Assembly (NCBI GenBank): GCA_021768625.1
Contig: JAETUM010000028.1
Span: 1 to 33,062 of the forward strand
DNA length: 33,062 bases
From: Candidatus Stoquefichus sp.
GTDB taxonomy: Bacteria; Bacillota_I; Bacilli_A; Erysipelotrichales; Coprobacillaceae
Direction: 5' to 3'
A model generated the notes under the pieces. It ran no database searches, was not told the origin of the DNA, and saw nothing but the letters and a program-made list of their open reading frames with translations. This document shows positions 14,850-22,962 of the stretch, piece by piece. Numbering within the stretch: the first letter of the stretch is position 1; the number at the start of each line of letters is the position of its first letter. The position numbers and the translations under genes are program-made.

Positions 14850-15770
14850 TTATAAATGTTTAATAATTTGAATTCTAAGTTTCCTTTCTAGTGAAATGAT
14901 TTCATTTAATAAGTTAATAATCTTTTTATATGTCCTATGTTTTTTTTCATCACTGACAAGATGGTATTTGGCAGACAACATTAAGGTTATATTTCCTAAA
15001 TTGGCGATATAAGAAGATTTTTTTGTTAAATGATTTAGGTTTCCGTTTTTTATGCAAATTAAATTGAGATTAGATAAATACTCATATAGTATTCGAAAAT
15101 CGCGCTTATCAATTAAATCGCGCCCTGTTATAGTTGTTCCTATAAAATTGCAAAATACTATATGGTTTTTAAATCTGCAAATAGAATCTTCAAAAATTGA
15201 CCTTGCAAGTTGCTTTTTAATATATGAGTAGTTAATTCTTTCTATCTCAATATTGGATTTTAATTTGAAATAATGATTGAACATTATATTGTTTTTTAGC
15301 CTTTTTAAATCTTTGGTTTTGGGAATTGAGTTTATAAAGTCATCGAATGAAATATCAAAAGATGTGTATTTGTTCATATCTTTTTCTCTTATATATCCTG
15401 CTAAGTTGATTGTTTGTGTTGACATTTCGATTCCGTATACTAAATATGTATGTGTTTCGTTTATTAATTCAATGTTTGTATTAAGTTTAGATCCATCAAT
15501 CATCAATGCGACATATTCATTGTTTTTTATATGTTCTTTTAATAATTTAATATCATAATTTTTAAAAAAATTGTGTATTTCAAAATATGACTTGATATAT
15601 TTTTCTTCTGAAAAAGTCAAACTTCCTTTAAGATATTTATAATTTAATCTTATATAATGATTAGTTCGTATATTAATAGTGTCAAAATTATTTGCCTCTA
15701 GTACTCCAAAATAGTTAGACAAAAAAGGATACGATCGCATTTCAGTATTTATAGATATTGGTAATTTCAT
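14850..15770 (-). CDS. BtrH-like papain-fold protein, apparently without catalytic cysteine
   Basis: This 306-residue protein resembles the N-terminal fold of BtrH-like and C39-like proteins. It has an N-terminal helix region (MRSYPFLSNYFGVLEANNF), a central VALMIDGSKLN strand and ETHTYLVYGIEMSTQTINLAGYIRE, which parallels the His-bearing strand pair of the family. The helix-start cysteine is not visible and the Asp position is Ala. It is therefore probably not a transferase; it may bind a substrate or act as an immunity or scaffold protein. The C-terminal third is helical. A strong AAGGAG precedes the start. The family assignment is by pattern only. Confidence 0.45.
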   Translation of the reverse strand: MKLPISINTEMRSYPFLSNYFGVLEANNFDTINIRTNHYIRLNYKYLKGSLTFSEEKYIKSYFEIHNFFKNYDIKLLKEHIKNNEYVALMIDGSKLNTNIELINETHTYLVYGIEMSTQTINLAGYIREKDMNKYTSFDISFDDFINSIPKTKDLKRLKNNIMFNHYFKLKSNIEIERINYSYIKKQLARSIFEDSICRFKNHIVFCNFIGTTITGRDLIDKRDFRILYEYLSNLNLICIKNGNLNHLTKKSSYIANLGNITLMLSAKYHLVSDEKKHRTYKKIINLLNEIISLERKLRIQIIKHL

Positions 15771-16640
15771 AAGTTTACTCCTTGAACAATGGTTTAAATA
15801 TAATACAATAACAGTAATGCTGCTATTGTATTTAATAATTGAATGTTTTTATCCAAAAAACTATAATAATTCTCTTATTTTTTAGAGTTTTATATATGTA
15901 AGCAGATGATTTGGAATTAGTATATATTATATATGATTCTAATAGCTTTTTTTTGAATGAAGTAAAATTGTTGATTAATTATTAAAATTTGAATTGATAT
16001 ATTCTTTCAAACAATTTGAACTTGATGAATTGACCGATTCTTTTGTATTTTGTTGTACTAAATTGGATATTCTATATTGCTAATGATTAGTTCTTTATTT
16101 AAACATTCAAATAGTCTTTCACCGACAAAGTTGAATGTCATATACAAGTGTAGTCTGGACAATTTAATGAGTATTATGATAATAAATAATGTAGCAATAA
16201 TTAAGGTTTAATTTTTGTTTATTTTATATATTACCATTCACTATATGAGCAGGGTGGTTTGCATTTGTTAATGGGTTTGTTGTTATGATAATTTATATCT
16301 TAATATATGTGGGTTGTTTTTTAGAATATATTTAATAAAGAACAGATGAAAATTATGCATATAATATAATGTTAATAAAAGCTGGAGCTGATAAAGATGT
16401 CGGAAAGGCAGAATGGAAAGTTATGATTGACAAATAACAAAAGTTATATAATGTAATATGTCGACTTCAATATTTATTGACTATCTTTTATATATGTGAT
16501 ATAGTACAAGCGAAATAAATTTAACATAAGTTTTGTATATGATTGTCTTAAAAATCACTCTTTATAAAGTGAGAGATTTTTGAGAGACAAAAAATTAAAA
16601 TTCGGCTTAAAATGGTGTGTTTCTGACGATAATACCTCCT
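15771..16640. other. AT-rich gene-free stretch at the element end
   Basis: About 870 bases hold no gene I can support. There is an inverted repeat near 15802-15832. A short open stretch near 16379-16437 reads KAGADKDVGKAEWKVMIDK and then stops; it looks like the C-terminal end of a lost gene. Next comes a GAGAGA-type repeat at 16571-16588. The rest is AT-rich and without visible structure. Confidence 0.5.
15802..15832 (-). promoter_or_regulatory. Inverted repeat upstream of the BtrH-like minus-strand gene
   Basis: The 13-bp arms AATACAATAACAG and CTGCTATTGTATT pair with a single mismatch or wobble around a TAATG loop. It lies about 35 bases ahead of the 15770 start, so it could be an operator or a leader hairpin. 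I could not place a convincing promoter around it. Confidence 0.35.
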
Positions 16641-16684
16641 CTCTGACTCCGTCATTTAAGGTTCGAATCCTTATACCTCTGCCA
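16641..16684 (+). other. Attachment site: 3' half of a tRNA-Gln(CUG)-like gene
   Basis: CTCTGACTCCGTCATT followed by TAAGGTTCGAATCCTTA and ACCTCTGCCA reads like a tRNA-Gln from the anticodon loop to the CCA end. The CTG anticodon sits in the loop, CTCCG can be the 3' anticodon strand, the T-arm is a perfect 5-bp stem around TTCGAAT, and an acceptor strand with CCA follows. No matching 5' half (CGGAG stem or GCAGAGGT-type acceptor) lies upstream. This fits integration in the anticodon loop, with the displaced 3' half left at the far end of the element. Confidence 0.65.
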
Positions 16685-16685
16685 C

Positions 16686-16718
16686 AGGCTTGGAATTTGG
16701 ATGTTCTAAGCCTTTTTT
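16686..16718 (+). terminator. tRNA-type terminator behind the tRNA 3' half
   Basis: AGGCTT (16686-16691) pairs with AAGCCT (16708-16713), with an inner GAA/TTC pairing, and a run of six T follows. It begins two bases after the CCA, as expected for the natural terminator of the tRNA gene, which supports the tRNA reading and places the chromosome to the right. Confidence 0.7.
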
Positions 16719-16745
16719 CTTTGCAAAATTGCCGTAAATAGTCCA

Positions 16746-16789
16746 AAATCGCCCTCAATCTGCTACTGATTAAGGGCGATTTCTTTTTT
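16746..16789 (+). terminator. Rho-independent terminator
   Basis: AAATCGCCCT (16746-16755) and AGGGCGATTT (16773-16782) form a perfect 10-bp stem with a 17-base loop. CTTTTTTG follows on the plus strand. Confidence 0.7.
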
Positions 16790-16912
16790 GTTTTTTCTGT
16801 TGAGATTTTCTGCGAGACTTTCAGAGACCTAAAAATCTTTCATATCCAAAACCGAACGAGAGCGATTGGGAGCGTTTAGGTGAGAGACTTTTGAGAGATT
16901 CGTTTGCGACCG

Positions 16913-17034
16913 CTCGCAGTGCGAGATAAAGGGAGCAATAAGAATTGGCAGCGGTCATCATTTTGGAATACCTTCAGGTATGAACAAAATGATGGGCACC
17001 GCAACTGTGCAGAAGCGAGGATTTTATTCCTCGC
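16913..17034 (+). other. Cluster of three strong hairpins, unknown role
   Basis: Three hairpins lie close together. CTCGC-AGT-GCGAG is at 16913-16925. A long nested stem joins GCGGT and CATCATTTTG (16951-16965) to CAAAATGATG and ACCGC (16985-17002), with ATACCT/AGGTAT inside it. GCGAGGA/TCCTCGC is at 17015-17034. None is followed directly by a T-run. They could be a structured RNA, or a replication or transfer origin of an old element. Confidence 0.45.
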
Positions 17035-17236
17035 CTTTACCATATAACCTTTGTGTAGCGACTAACGGAGCCTGCGTTTCCGCAACACAACACATACCAC
17101 ACTTTTTTACCAAAGTCCAGACCAAATAAAAATTTTACCTTTTTATTATGAGCGAAGCGAATAACAAGGTTCTCGGGACCCATTCAAATTTATAATTTTG
17201 TAATGAGTGAGGTTCTCATATTGTTCGTCATCAGAT

Positions 17237-17260
17237 TTTGAGGTAGGGGTGGTTTAAATT
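17237..17260 (+). repeat. 24-base repeat, copy A
   Basis: This stretch, with core AGGGGTGGTTTAAATT at 17245-17260, is identical over 24 bases to 29149-29172 and shares its last 16 bases with 33046-33061. Unlike the 29149 copy it is not followed by a complementary arm, so it does not form a terminator. Confidence 0.7.
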
Positions 17261-17325
17261 CTGAGGGGGGTGTATTGATTTTTTAATAATGGTATTTAAA
17301 CATAATAAGTGAATTAAGATAATAA

Positions 17326-17354
17326 TTGACATGTTATTTAGATGCGTGTATAAT
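17326..17354 (+). promoter_or_regulatory. Consensus promoter of the glycan operon
   Basis: TTGACA (17326-17331), a spacer of exactly 17 bases and TATAAT (17349-17354) form a perfect sigma-A promoter. It lies about 40 bases ahead of the ROK regulator gene and overlaps the operator at its last base. Confidence 0.9.
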
Positions 17355-17382
17355 AACTTATAACACCCCGTGTGATAAGTTA
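17354..17382 (+). promoter_or_regulatory. Palindromic operator, probable ROK repressor site
   Basis: TAACTTATAACAC (17354-17366) and GTGTGATAAGTTA (17370-17382) are inverted repeats matching at 12 of 13 positions around CCC. The site starts at the -10 box and covers the transcription start, so a bound repressor would block the promoter. The first gene of the operon encodes the likely repressor, which implies autoregulation released by a sugar. Confidence 0.75.
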
Positions 17383-17391
17383 TAGGGAGGT

Positions 17392-18372
17392 ATGATTTTG
17401 GTTGAACAGGATACTTTGAAAAACATAAGAAATAAAAATCTTTCCGATATTTTGCAAGTGCTTCGTGATAAAGGTGTCTGTAGTTTATCGGAACTTACGG
17501 AAAACACTGACGGAGGTCTTACTACTGTTAAAAAATGTGTTTTTCAGGCGATGGACTATGGAATGATTATTGAGGGGGATATTGCTGATTCGACAGGCGG
17601 ACGAAAGGCAAAGCAATATCTTATTAATGAGCAATATCAATATTTTTTATTCCTTGTTATAGATAACAACGATTTGATTTTTAAAATTAATAATTTTAAA
17701 TTTGAATGTGTTGAAAGTTATTCGGCTCATTTTGAAATGAGTGAATTTTTCGGGACTGTTTGCAGGAATATAGATAAAATCATCAGCAAATATGATTTGG
17801 GAACTATTTGCTTATCCATGCCGTGTGTAGTTAAGGACGGAGTAATTTTAGATTGGTATTATAATCCTAAACTCAATGGCTTTGATTTGAAATCCGCTCT
17901 TGAAAACAAATACGGACTTAACATAATAATTCAAAATGATATGAAACTGACAGTTCTTGGAGAAAGTACAAAAGACAGACAGAATACTAAAAATATTATC
18001 ACAATGCAGTTTGGTCACAACGGTATTGGTGTTGGTGAAATGGCAAACGGACATTTGCTTGAGGGCAGTGCAGGCTTTGCAGGTGAAGTTGGTTTTATCA
18101 ATGATTTGCGTAAAAATATAATGAGCATTTCATATCCTGCAAAAATTGTCAGGAATGCCATTGTGTATTTAAATCCTGAAGTTATTGTATTTTACAAGTC
18201 AGACAGACAGAATCAGTTTAAAGAAATATTTGACAAAGCAGTTGCAGGTTTGCCTTATTACGCTGTACCGAGATTTGAAATATCAAATGACTATGATAAC
18301 AGCATAATTGCAGGATTGATATTCTTAATAAACAAATATGGATATTTTAAGAAAGCAGAGGAAGAAAAATGA
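17392..18372 (+). CDS. ROK-family transcriptional regulator
   Basis: This 326-residue protein has an N-terminal winged helix (residues 10-60, with LSELTENTDGGLTTVKKCV as the recognition region). A ROK sugar-kinase-like domain follows: a degenerate first phosphate segment (FLVIDNN), NDMKLTVLGE, then MQFGHNGIGVGEMANGHLLEGSAGFAGEVGFI. The Cys cluster of zinc-binding ROK proteins is absent, so it is likely a sensor and not a kinase. It heads the glycan operon and should bind the palindrome just upstream. GGGAGG is only one base from the ATG; a TTG two codons later (17398) has better spacing and may be the true start. Confidence 0.85.
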   Translation: MILVEQDTLKNIRNKNLSDILQVLRDKGVCSLSELTENTDGGLTTVKKCVFQAMDYGMIIEGDIADSTGGRKAKQYLINEQYQYFLFLVIDNNDLIFKINNFKFECVESYSAHFEMSEFFGTVCRNIDKIISKYDLGTICLSMPCVVKDGVILDWYYNPKLNGFDLKSALENKYGLNIIIQNDMKLTVLGESTKDRQNTKNIITMQFGHNGIGVGEMANGHLLEGSAGFAGEVGFINDLRKNIMSISYPAKIVRNAIVYLNPEVIVFYKSDRQNQFKEIFDKAVAGLPYYAVPRFEISNDYDNSIIAGLIFLINKYGYFKKAEEEK

Positions 18373-19928
18373 GTAAACCATTAAAAGATAAAACTTTTAG
18401 AGAAATACTTGCCTTTTCTTTGATTCCGTTTGGAACAAGCACCATTTACGGTATTATGGGAACAGCACTTAACCTTTATTTTACAGATGTTCTTGGGCTG
18501 TCACTTGCAATGACAAGTATTATATTGTCTGCCACAAGAATATGGGATGCAGTCAATGATCCGTTAATGGGAATGATTGTGGATAAAACACATACAAAAA
18601 TGGGTAAATGCAGACCGTACATATTATGGATGACAGCACCGGTAATTTTAGCAACAGCGTTGCTTTTTGCACCGGTTAATTTCGGTCAGAAGGGCAATTT
18701 TATTTATGCAATAATTGCTTACCTTATTTATTACACGGTTTATACTGCGCTTGATATTCCTTATCAGGGTCTAGCACCGCTTGTATTCCCTGAAGATAAA
18801 AAGAGAGTTAAGGCTCTTTCTTTCAGTAATATAATCGGCTCGCTCGGTTCAGTTCTGCCCTCACTGTTATTTTTCACAATTGCAGGCTTATGGGGAAGAG
18901 AAAACCAGAGTATGGGCTATTTCAGCGCTGCACTTATTTTTGCCATTCTCGGCGGTATACCGATGATTTTTGCCTCTTTCGGCATAAAGGAAAAGGTGTA
19001 CATTCCTCCTAAAAAGGAAAAATATATTGACGGCTTAAAAATTGTATTCAAGGATAAAAAATTTGTCTGCCTTGTTGTAGCATTCTTCTTTTCTGCTCTT
19101 GTAAATATGGGTGCAATGTTTCTGCCTTATTTTGCAAAATGGAATTGTGCAGGCGTTATTCCGATAGATGAGCTTTGTGCGTGGATAAAAAATACAATCG
19201 GTCTTGATGTTCAGCTGACAAGTGAAGGCTTGCTTACACCTCTTCTTCAGGTCGGCAGCGGTGCATCTTATATGCTGTCTATGGCACTTGTTCCGTTATT
19301 CCTCAAAAAAATGGATAAAAAAACCTTGCTGATAGGTACATCTGTTTTCGGTATTATTGCAGATATTGCCTGTTTTATTATCGGTGTTTGGATTATTCCT
19401 TATAATACTGTGGCAGGGGCGGTTACCTATACAATTTTAAGATTTTTTACCAACTTCCCAATTGGTATTATGACTGTACTGTTTGCCGCAATGTTCTCAG
19501 ATGTAATTGATGATATAGAAATGAGAACAGGCAAAAGACTGGAAGGTACAGTGTTCTCATTCAGAAGTCTGCTGAATAAATTAGCAATCGCAGTGGGTAA
19601 TGTTCTTATGCTCGCGGTTGTTGATAATTTCGGCTATGATGCTGATGTTATGTCTAAAATCACAAATAATCTCGCAAAGCCGCTTATTGAAAGTACAACA
19701 AAAGCTTCAATTGTCGGCGATGTTAACTATACTACGCTTTTGAATGTAATCTTTTTTATGCTTACTGCATTTGGTGCAGTGGGTCTTATCCTACAAGTTA
19801 TTCCTATGCTGTTCTACAAATTTGATGAAAAGGCACAAGAGGGTAAATTAAAAGCATTCCGTGAGGAAAAGGAAAAAAGAGAAATTGAGGAACTGAATGC
19901 TCTGGCAGAAAGCCAGCAAGGAGTTTGA
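18369..19928 (+). CDS. GPH-family sugar:cation symporter
   Basis: This 519-residue integral membrane protein with about 12 hydrophobic segments belongs to the glycoside-pentoside-hexuronide (MelB-type) family. The N-terminal FGTSTIYGIMGTALNLYFTDVLG and DAVNDPLMGMIVDKTHTKMGKCRPYILW segments are the typical signatures, and the FSDVIDDIEMRTGKRLEGTVFSF stretch is typical of the second half. It would import a glycoside released by the operon's enzymes, driven by sodium or protons. The substrate is not readable; the neighbouring GH36 gene suggests an alpha-galactoside or similar. Its start overlaps the ROK stop (ATGA). Confidence 0.9.
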   Translation: MSKPLKDKTFREILAFSLIPFGTSTIYGIMGTALNLYFTDVLGLSLAMTSIILSATRIWDAVNDPLMGMIVDKTHTKMGKCRPYILWMTAPVILATALLFAPVNFGQKGNFIYAIIAYLIYYTVYTALDIPYQGLAPLVFPEDKKRVKALSFSNIIGSLGSVLPSLLFFTIAGLWGRENQSMGYFSAALIFAILGGIPMIFASFGIKEKVYIPPKKEKYIDGLKIVFKDKKFVCLVVAFFFSALVNMGAMFLPYFAKWNCAGVIPIDELCAWIKNTIGLDVQLTSEGLLTPLLQVGSGASYMLSMALVPLFLKKMDKKTLLIGTSVFGIIADIACFIIGVWIIPYNTVAGAVTYTILRFFTNFPIGIMTVLFAAMFSDVIDDIEMRTGKRLEGTVFSFRSLLNKLAIAVGNVLMLAVVDNFGYDADVMSKITNNLAKPLIESTTKASIVGDVNYTTLLNVIFFMLTAFGAVGLILQVIPMLFYKFDEKAQEGKLKAFREEKEKREIEELNALAESQQGV

Positions 19929-19935
19929 TTGTAAA

Positions 19936-21273
19936 ATGAAAAAAGTTATGGTAATCATTCTTTGTATTGTATTCATAATCGGAATTGCAGCTGCCGGTTT
20001 TGCCGGTTATGAGTATACAAATTTAATTGACGAAACAGAAATGCAGACATTTGAAACCAATAATGATACTTTCAAGGTTGCAGTTATTTCAGACACACAA
20101 CTTGCTCCGACTGAACAGGATTTGGAAAAAGAGCCTGAAAAGGATTCTGTAAATTATAGTGTTCATATACAAAATCTGAAAAAGACATTGACGGTTATAA
20201 AAAACAATGATGCCGATATGATTTTATTTGCAGGGGATATAGGTGATTTAGGTACACGCTTTGCCTTTCAGACCTATGTTGATGCAATTGATGAGGTGTT
20301 TGGTAATGACAAGCCGATTGTGCAAACCATTATGGGCAATCACGATTTCTGGAATAAAAATGTTTTTACAGCAATCAATCATATAAAAGCGTTTGAAGAT
20401 ATTATGGAGCAATCCCCTTGGACACATTATGTTGTAAACGGGTATCATTTTATCGGTGCGTCACCGAATTACGGCAGTATGAAAAGCGGTTACAGAATAA
20501 CGGCTAAATGGCTTGATAAGGAACTTGAAAAAGCAAGTTCCGACTCGGACGGCAAACCAATTTTTGTTATGACTCACAATCAGCCGATGAACACCAGCTA
20601 CGGCAGTGAGGATTGGGGAGATAAATCCCTTAACAAAGTTTTGTCAAAATATCCGAATGTTGTCAATTTCAGTGGTCACGTACATTATTCACTCCTTGAT
20701 GAGCGTTCAATATGGCAGGATGAATATACTGTTATCAATACGCAGTCCCTTTCCTATACCGAGTTGGAACAGGGCAAGGATAACGGAACGATTCCGCCGA
20801 ATGCAAATGCTACGCCAATGGGATATATTTTGGAATTTTCAAATCATTCAATTGACATTTATCGAATGAATTTTGCTGACGGAAATATGGGATGTGAAGA
20901 AAAGGCAGATATGCTGTGGAGTCTCCCTATCCCTTATGAAAATAATGGCAAGTATACCTTTGATTCAAGAAAAGCAGAAAATAAAGCACCTGTTATAAGC
21001 GATACCACAGGAACAGCAGTAATAAATATTGATAAACTTGTTTTATCATTCGCAGCAGGTACAGATGATGATTTTGTTCATTCCTACAAGGTTGTAATTG
21101 ATGATAAGCAAACAAAATATTTCTTCAGTGATTTTTATAACGGAATTAATACTATGAAGGATACAGTTGAGCTTGAACTTGAAAACGATGGCAGTGCACA
21201 CATTTATAAAATCTATGCAGTAGATAGCTGGGGTGAGGAAAGTGAAAACTGCATAACAATCAAGAATAAATAA
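19936..21273 (+). CDS. Membrane-anchored metallophosphoesterase
   Basis: This protein of about 445 residues has an N-terminal signal anchor (VMVIILCIVFIIGIAAAGFAG), then a calcineurin-like phosphoesterase domain: VAVISDTQL, LFAGDIGDLG, IMGNHDFW, MTHNQPM and FSGHVHYS. These are the dinuclear metal motifs of the family. Residues 350-445 form a beta-rich tail. It probably faces outside the cell. Its substrate is unknown; in a glycan operon it may remove phosphate or a phosphodiester from a decorated glycan. I start it at 19936 because the longer frame to 19897 runs inside the transporter gene and lacks a ribosome site, whereas AAGGAG lies 12 bases ahead of 19936. Confidence 0.85.
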   Translation: MKKVMVIILCIVFIIGIAAAGFAGYEYTNLIDETEMQTFETNNDTFKVAVISDTQLAPTEQDLEKEPEKDSVNYSVHIQNLKKTLTVIKNNDADMILFAGDIGDLGTRFAFQTYVDAIDEVFGNDKPIVQTIMGNHDFWNKNVFTAINHIKAFEDIMEQSPWTHYVVNGYHFIGASPNYGSMKSGYRITAKWLDKELEKASSDSDGKPIFVMTHNQPMNTSYGSEDWGDKSLNKVLSKYPNVVNFSGHVHYSLLDERSIWQDEYTVINTQSLSYTELEQGKDNGTIPPNANATPMGYILEFSNHSIDIYRMNFADGNMGCEEKADMLWSLPIPYENNGKYTFDSRKAENKAPVISDTTGTAVINIDKLVLSFAAGTDDDFVHSYKVVIDDKQTKYFFSDFYNGINTMKDTVELELENDGSAHIYKIYAVDSWGEESENCITIKNK

Positions 21274-21275
21274 TT

Positions 21276-22946
21276 ATGAATGAGAGAAAATTTATGAATA
21301 TATCATTTAAGCTTAAATATGAGGCAAACGGAAAACAGTTTACTGCAAATTCTGTTTACACAGAGCACTTTTCATTAAATGTTAAAGATGCTGATAATAA
21401 ATTAAATGTAAGCATTGCTCCGAAAACAGAAATTAAAATAACTGAATTCACTGTTAAAATTCCTTACAGCTTTAACGCTGATGACAGAATTTTTGTTAAT
21501 GGTTATCAGAGCTGGACGGACAGCTATGAGTATACACCTGACGGGCAAATGCAGGAGTTTTCAAAATTGACTGAATTTTTAGTTACCAAATCACCACTGA
21601 AGTATATTGGATTCAGTAAATCGGGTGATACCCTTTTTCATAAATTTCCACGAAAAAGCGGTATATTCTATGGCTGGTCCTATGCTTATGTAAGAAACGG
21701 AAACAAGATTGATATTTTTGGCTCTTTAAGTGAACGAAGCGGTTACACAATCATAACTTTTGATACCGAAAACAGTTGTATATATATCAGCAAGGATTTA
21801 GAGGGTGTAACCTTTAATAATGAAACCGAGCTACTATCATTTGCTTTTATCAGTGATGAATATAATAAAGCCTTTGATTTATATTTTGAGCAGATGGGTA
21901 TTCAGTGCCGTGAAAACAAAAGAAGAACTGGCTACACTACCTGGTATAACTATTATGGCAATGTAAATGAACAGGTTGTTTTGCGTGATTTGAACAGTAT
22001 TTCAAAGCTGGATACAAAGATTGATTGTTTTCAGATTGACGACGGTTATCAAAATGCAATCGGTGATTGGCTTGATACAGATAAAAAGAAATTTCCAAGC
22101 GGTATGAAAAGCCTTGCAGACAATATTCATAAAAATGGTATGGTTGCAGGACTTTGGCTTGCTCCCTTTGCAGGTACTATATCATCAAAACTTTACAGGG
22201 AGCATAAGGACTGGTTTGTTAAGGATAAAAACGGTAAGCCTTACAAAACAGGTCACAACTGGGGCGGATTTTATTCGCTTGATATTTACAACCCTGATGT
22301 TCGTGCGTATCTGAAACGTGTTTTTGATGTTGTGCTTAACGACTGGGGTTATGATTTGGTAAAACTTGATTTCCTCTATGGTGCGTGCGTTCTTCCTATG
22401 CACAACAAATCAAGGGGAGAGATTATGTGTGATGCAATGGATTTACTCTGTGAATGCTGCGGCGACAAATTGATTTTAGGCTGTGGTGTTCCGTTAATGC
22501 CTGCATTCGGTAAGGTGGATTACTGCCGTATAGGCTCGGATATTTCCCTTGGCTGGAAACCGAGAAAGCACGCAATCCGTGAAGAGGTATCCACCACACA
22601 CGCAGTGTGCAACACAATATTCAGACGCCATCTTGACGGCAGAGCCTGGATGAATGATCCGGATGTATTCCTTTTGCGTGATAAGAATATTAAAACAGAT
22701 TTTGCACAAAGAAAATTGCTTGCAAAAATCAATTCAACCTTTGGCAGTCTGCTGTTTATTTCGGATAATATTGATGAATACAGCGATGAACAGCTTGATG
22801 TTTTAAAAGATACATTTGCACAAAAGGATATAAAAATTCACCGTGCTGAATTTGTTCAGCCTGATATTGTGAAAATAGAATATACTGAAAATGGTGCGGA
22901 TTACAAGTTTAAATTCAACATCCAAACAGGAGAACTTTATTCCTGA
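21276..22946 (+). CDS. GH36-type alpha-galactosidase-like glycosidase
   Basis: This 556-residue protein has the GH36 layout: a beta-sandwich with GYQSWTDSYEY (76-86), then a barrel with TTWYNYYG, FQIDDGYQNAIGDW (252-265), GLWLAPFAG, HNWGGFYSLDIYNP, KLDFLYG (nucleophile Asp365) and RIGSDIS (acid/base Asp422). The family hydrolyses alpha-galactosides with retention. It is shorter than the usual 700-residue enzymes, mainly by loss of the C-terminal sandwich. No signal peptide is seen, so it acts inside the cell on imported oligosaccharide. The exact sugar is uncertain. A second ATG at 21294 is an alternative start. Confidence 0.85.
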   Translation: MNERKFMNISFKLKYEANGKQFTANSVYTEHFSLNVKDADNKLNVSIAPKTEIKITEFTVKIPYSFNADDRIFVNGYQSWTDSYEYTPDGQMQEFSKLTEFLVTKSPLKYIGFSKSGDTLFHKFPRKSGIFYGWSYAYVRNGNKIDIFGSLSERSGYTIITFDTENSCIYISKDLEGVTFNNETELLSFAFISDEYNKAFDLYFEQMGIQCRENKRRTGYTTWYNYYGNVNEQVVLRDLNSISKLDTKIDCFQIDDGYQNAIGDWLDTDKKKFPSGMKSLADNIHKNGMVAGLWLAPFAGTISSKLYREHKDWFVKDKNGKPYKTGHNWGGFYSLDIYNPDVRAYLKRVFDVVLNDWGYDLVKLDFLYGACVLPMHNKSRGEIMCDAMDLLCECCGDKLILGCGVPLMPAFGKVDYCRIGSDISLGWKPRKHAIREEVSTTHAVCNTIFRRHLDGRAWMNDPDVFLLRDKNIKTDFAQRKLLAKINSTFGSLLFISDNIDEYSDEQLDVLKDTFAQKDIKIHRAEFVQPDIVKIEYTENGADYKFKFNIQTGELYS

Positions 22947-22962
22947 GTTTAAGGAGATATGT

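Larger units (their letters stand above)
1..16684. mobile_element. Right-hand part of an integrated element carrying a biosynthetic cluster (putative)
   Basis: The stretch from the window start to the tRNA 3' half at 16641-16684 appears to be one end of an integrated element. What I see is a DUF4314 gene, a family common on conjugative elements, at the left; very AT-rich cargo; and at the right a tRNA-Gln-like 3' half without a 5' half, followed by a tRNA-style terminator. Base composition changes to clearly higher GC just beyond. The other end, its integrase and its transfer genes are not in the window, so the extent to the left and the mobility are inference. Confidence 0.5.
16685..17391. 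other. Gene-free structured region beyond the element end
   Basis: About 700 bases have no supported gene. They contain two terminators, two GAGAGA-type repeats, three hairpins between 16913 and 17034, a copy of the 24-base repeat also seen at 29149, and finally the promoter and operator of the glycan operon. The GC content is higher than in the biosynthetic region to the left. Confidence 0.55.

Noticed and set aside
16379-16437. Short C-terminal-like peptide (KAGADKDVGKAEWKVMIDK)
   Set aside because: A stop lies just upstream and there is no start or ribosome site, so at best it is a gene remnant; I did not list it as a gene.
16555-16758. Minus-strand frame with GRGIRIRTLNDGV
   Set aside because: It runs antisense through the tRNA 3' half and its terminator; this phrase is a familiar false translation of tRNA T-arms.
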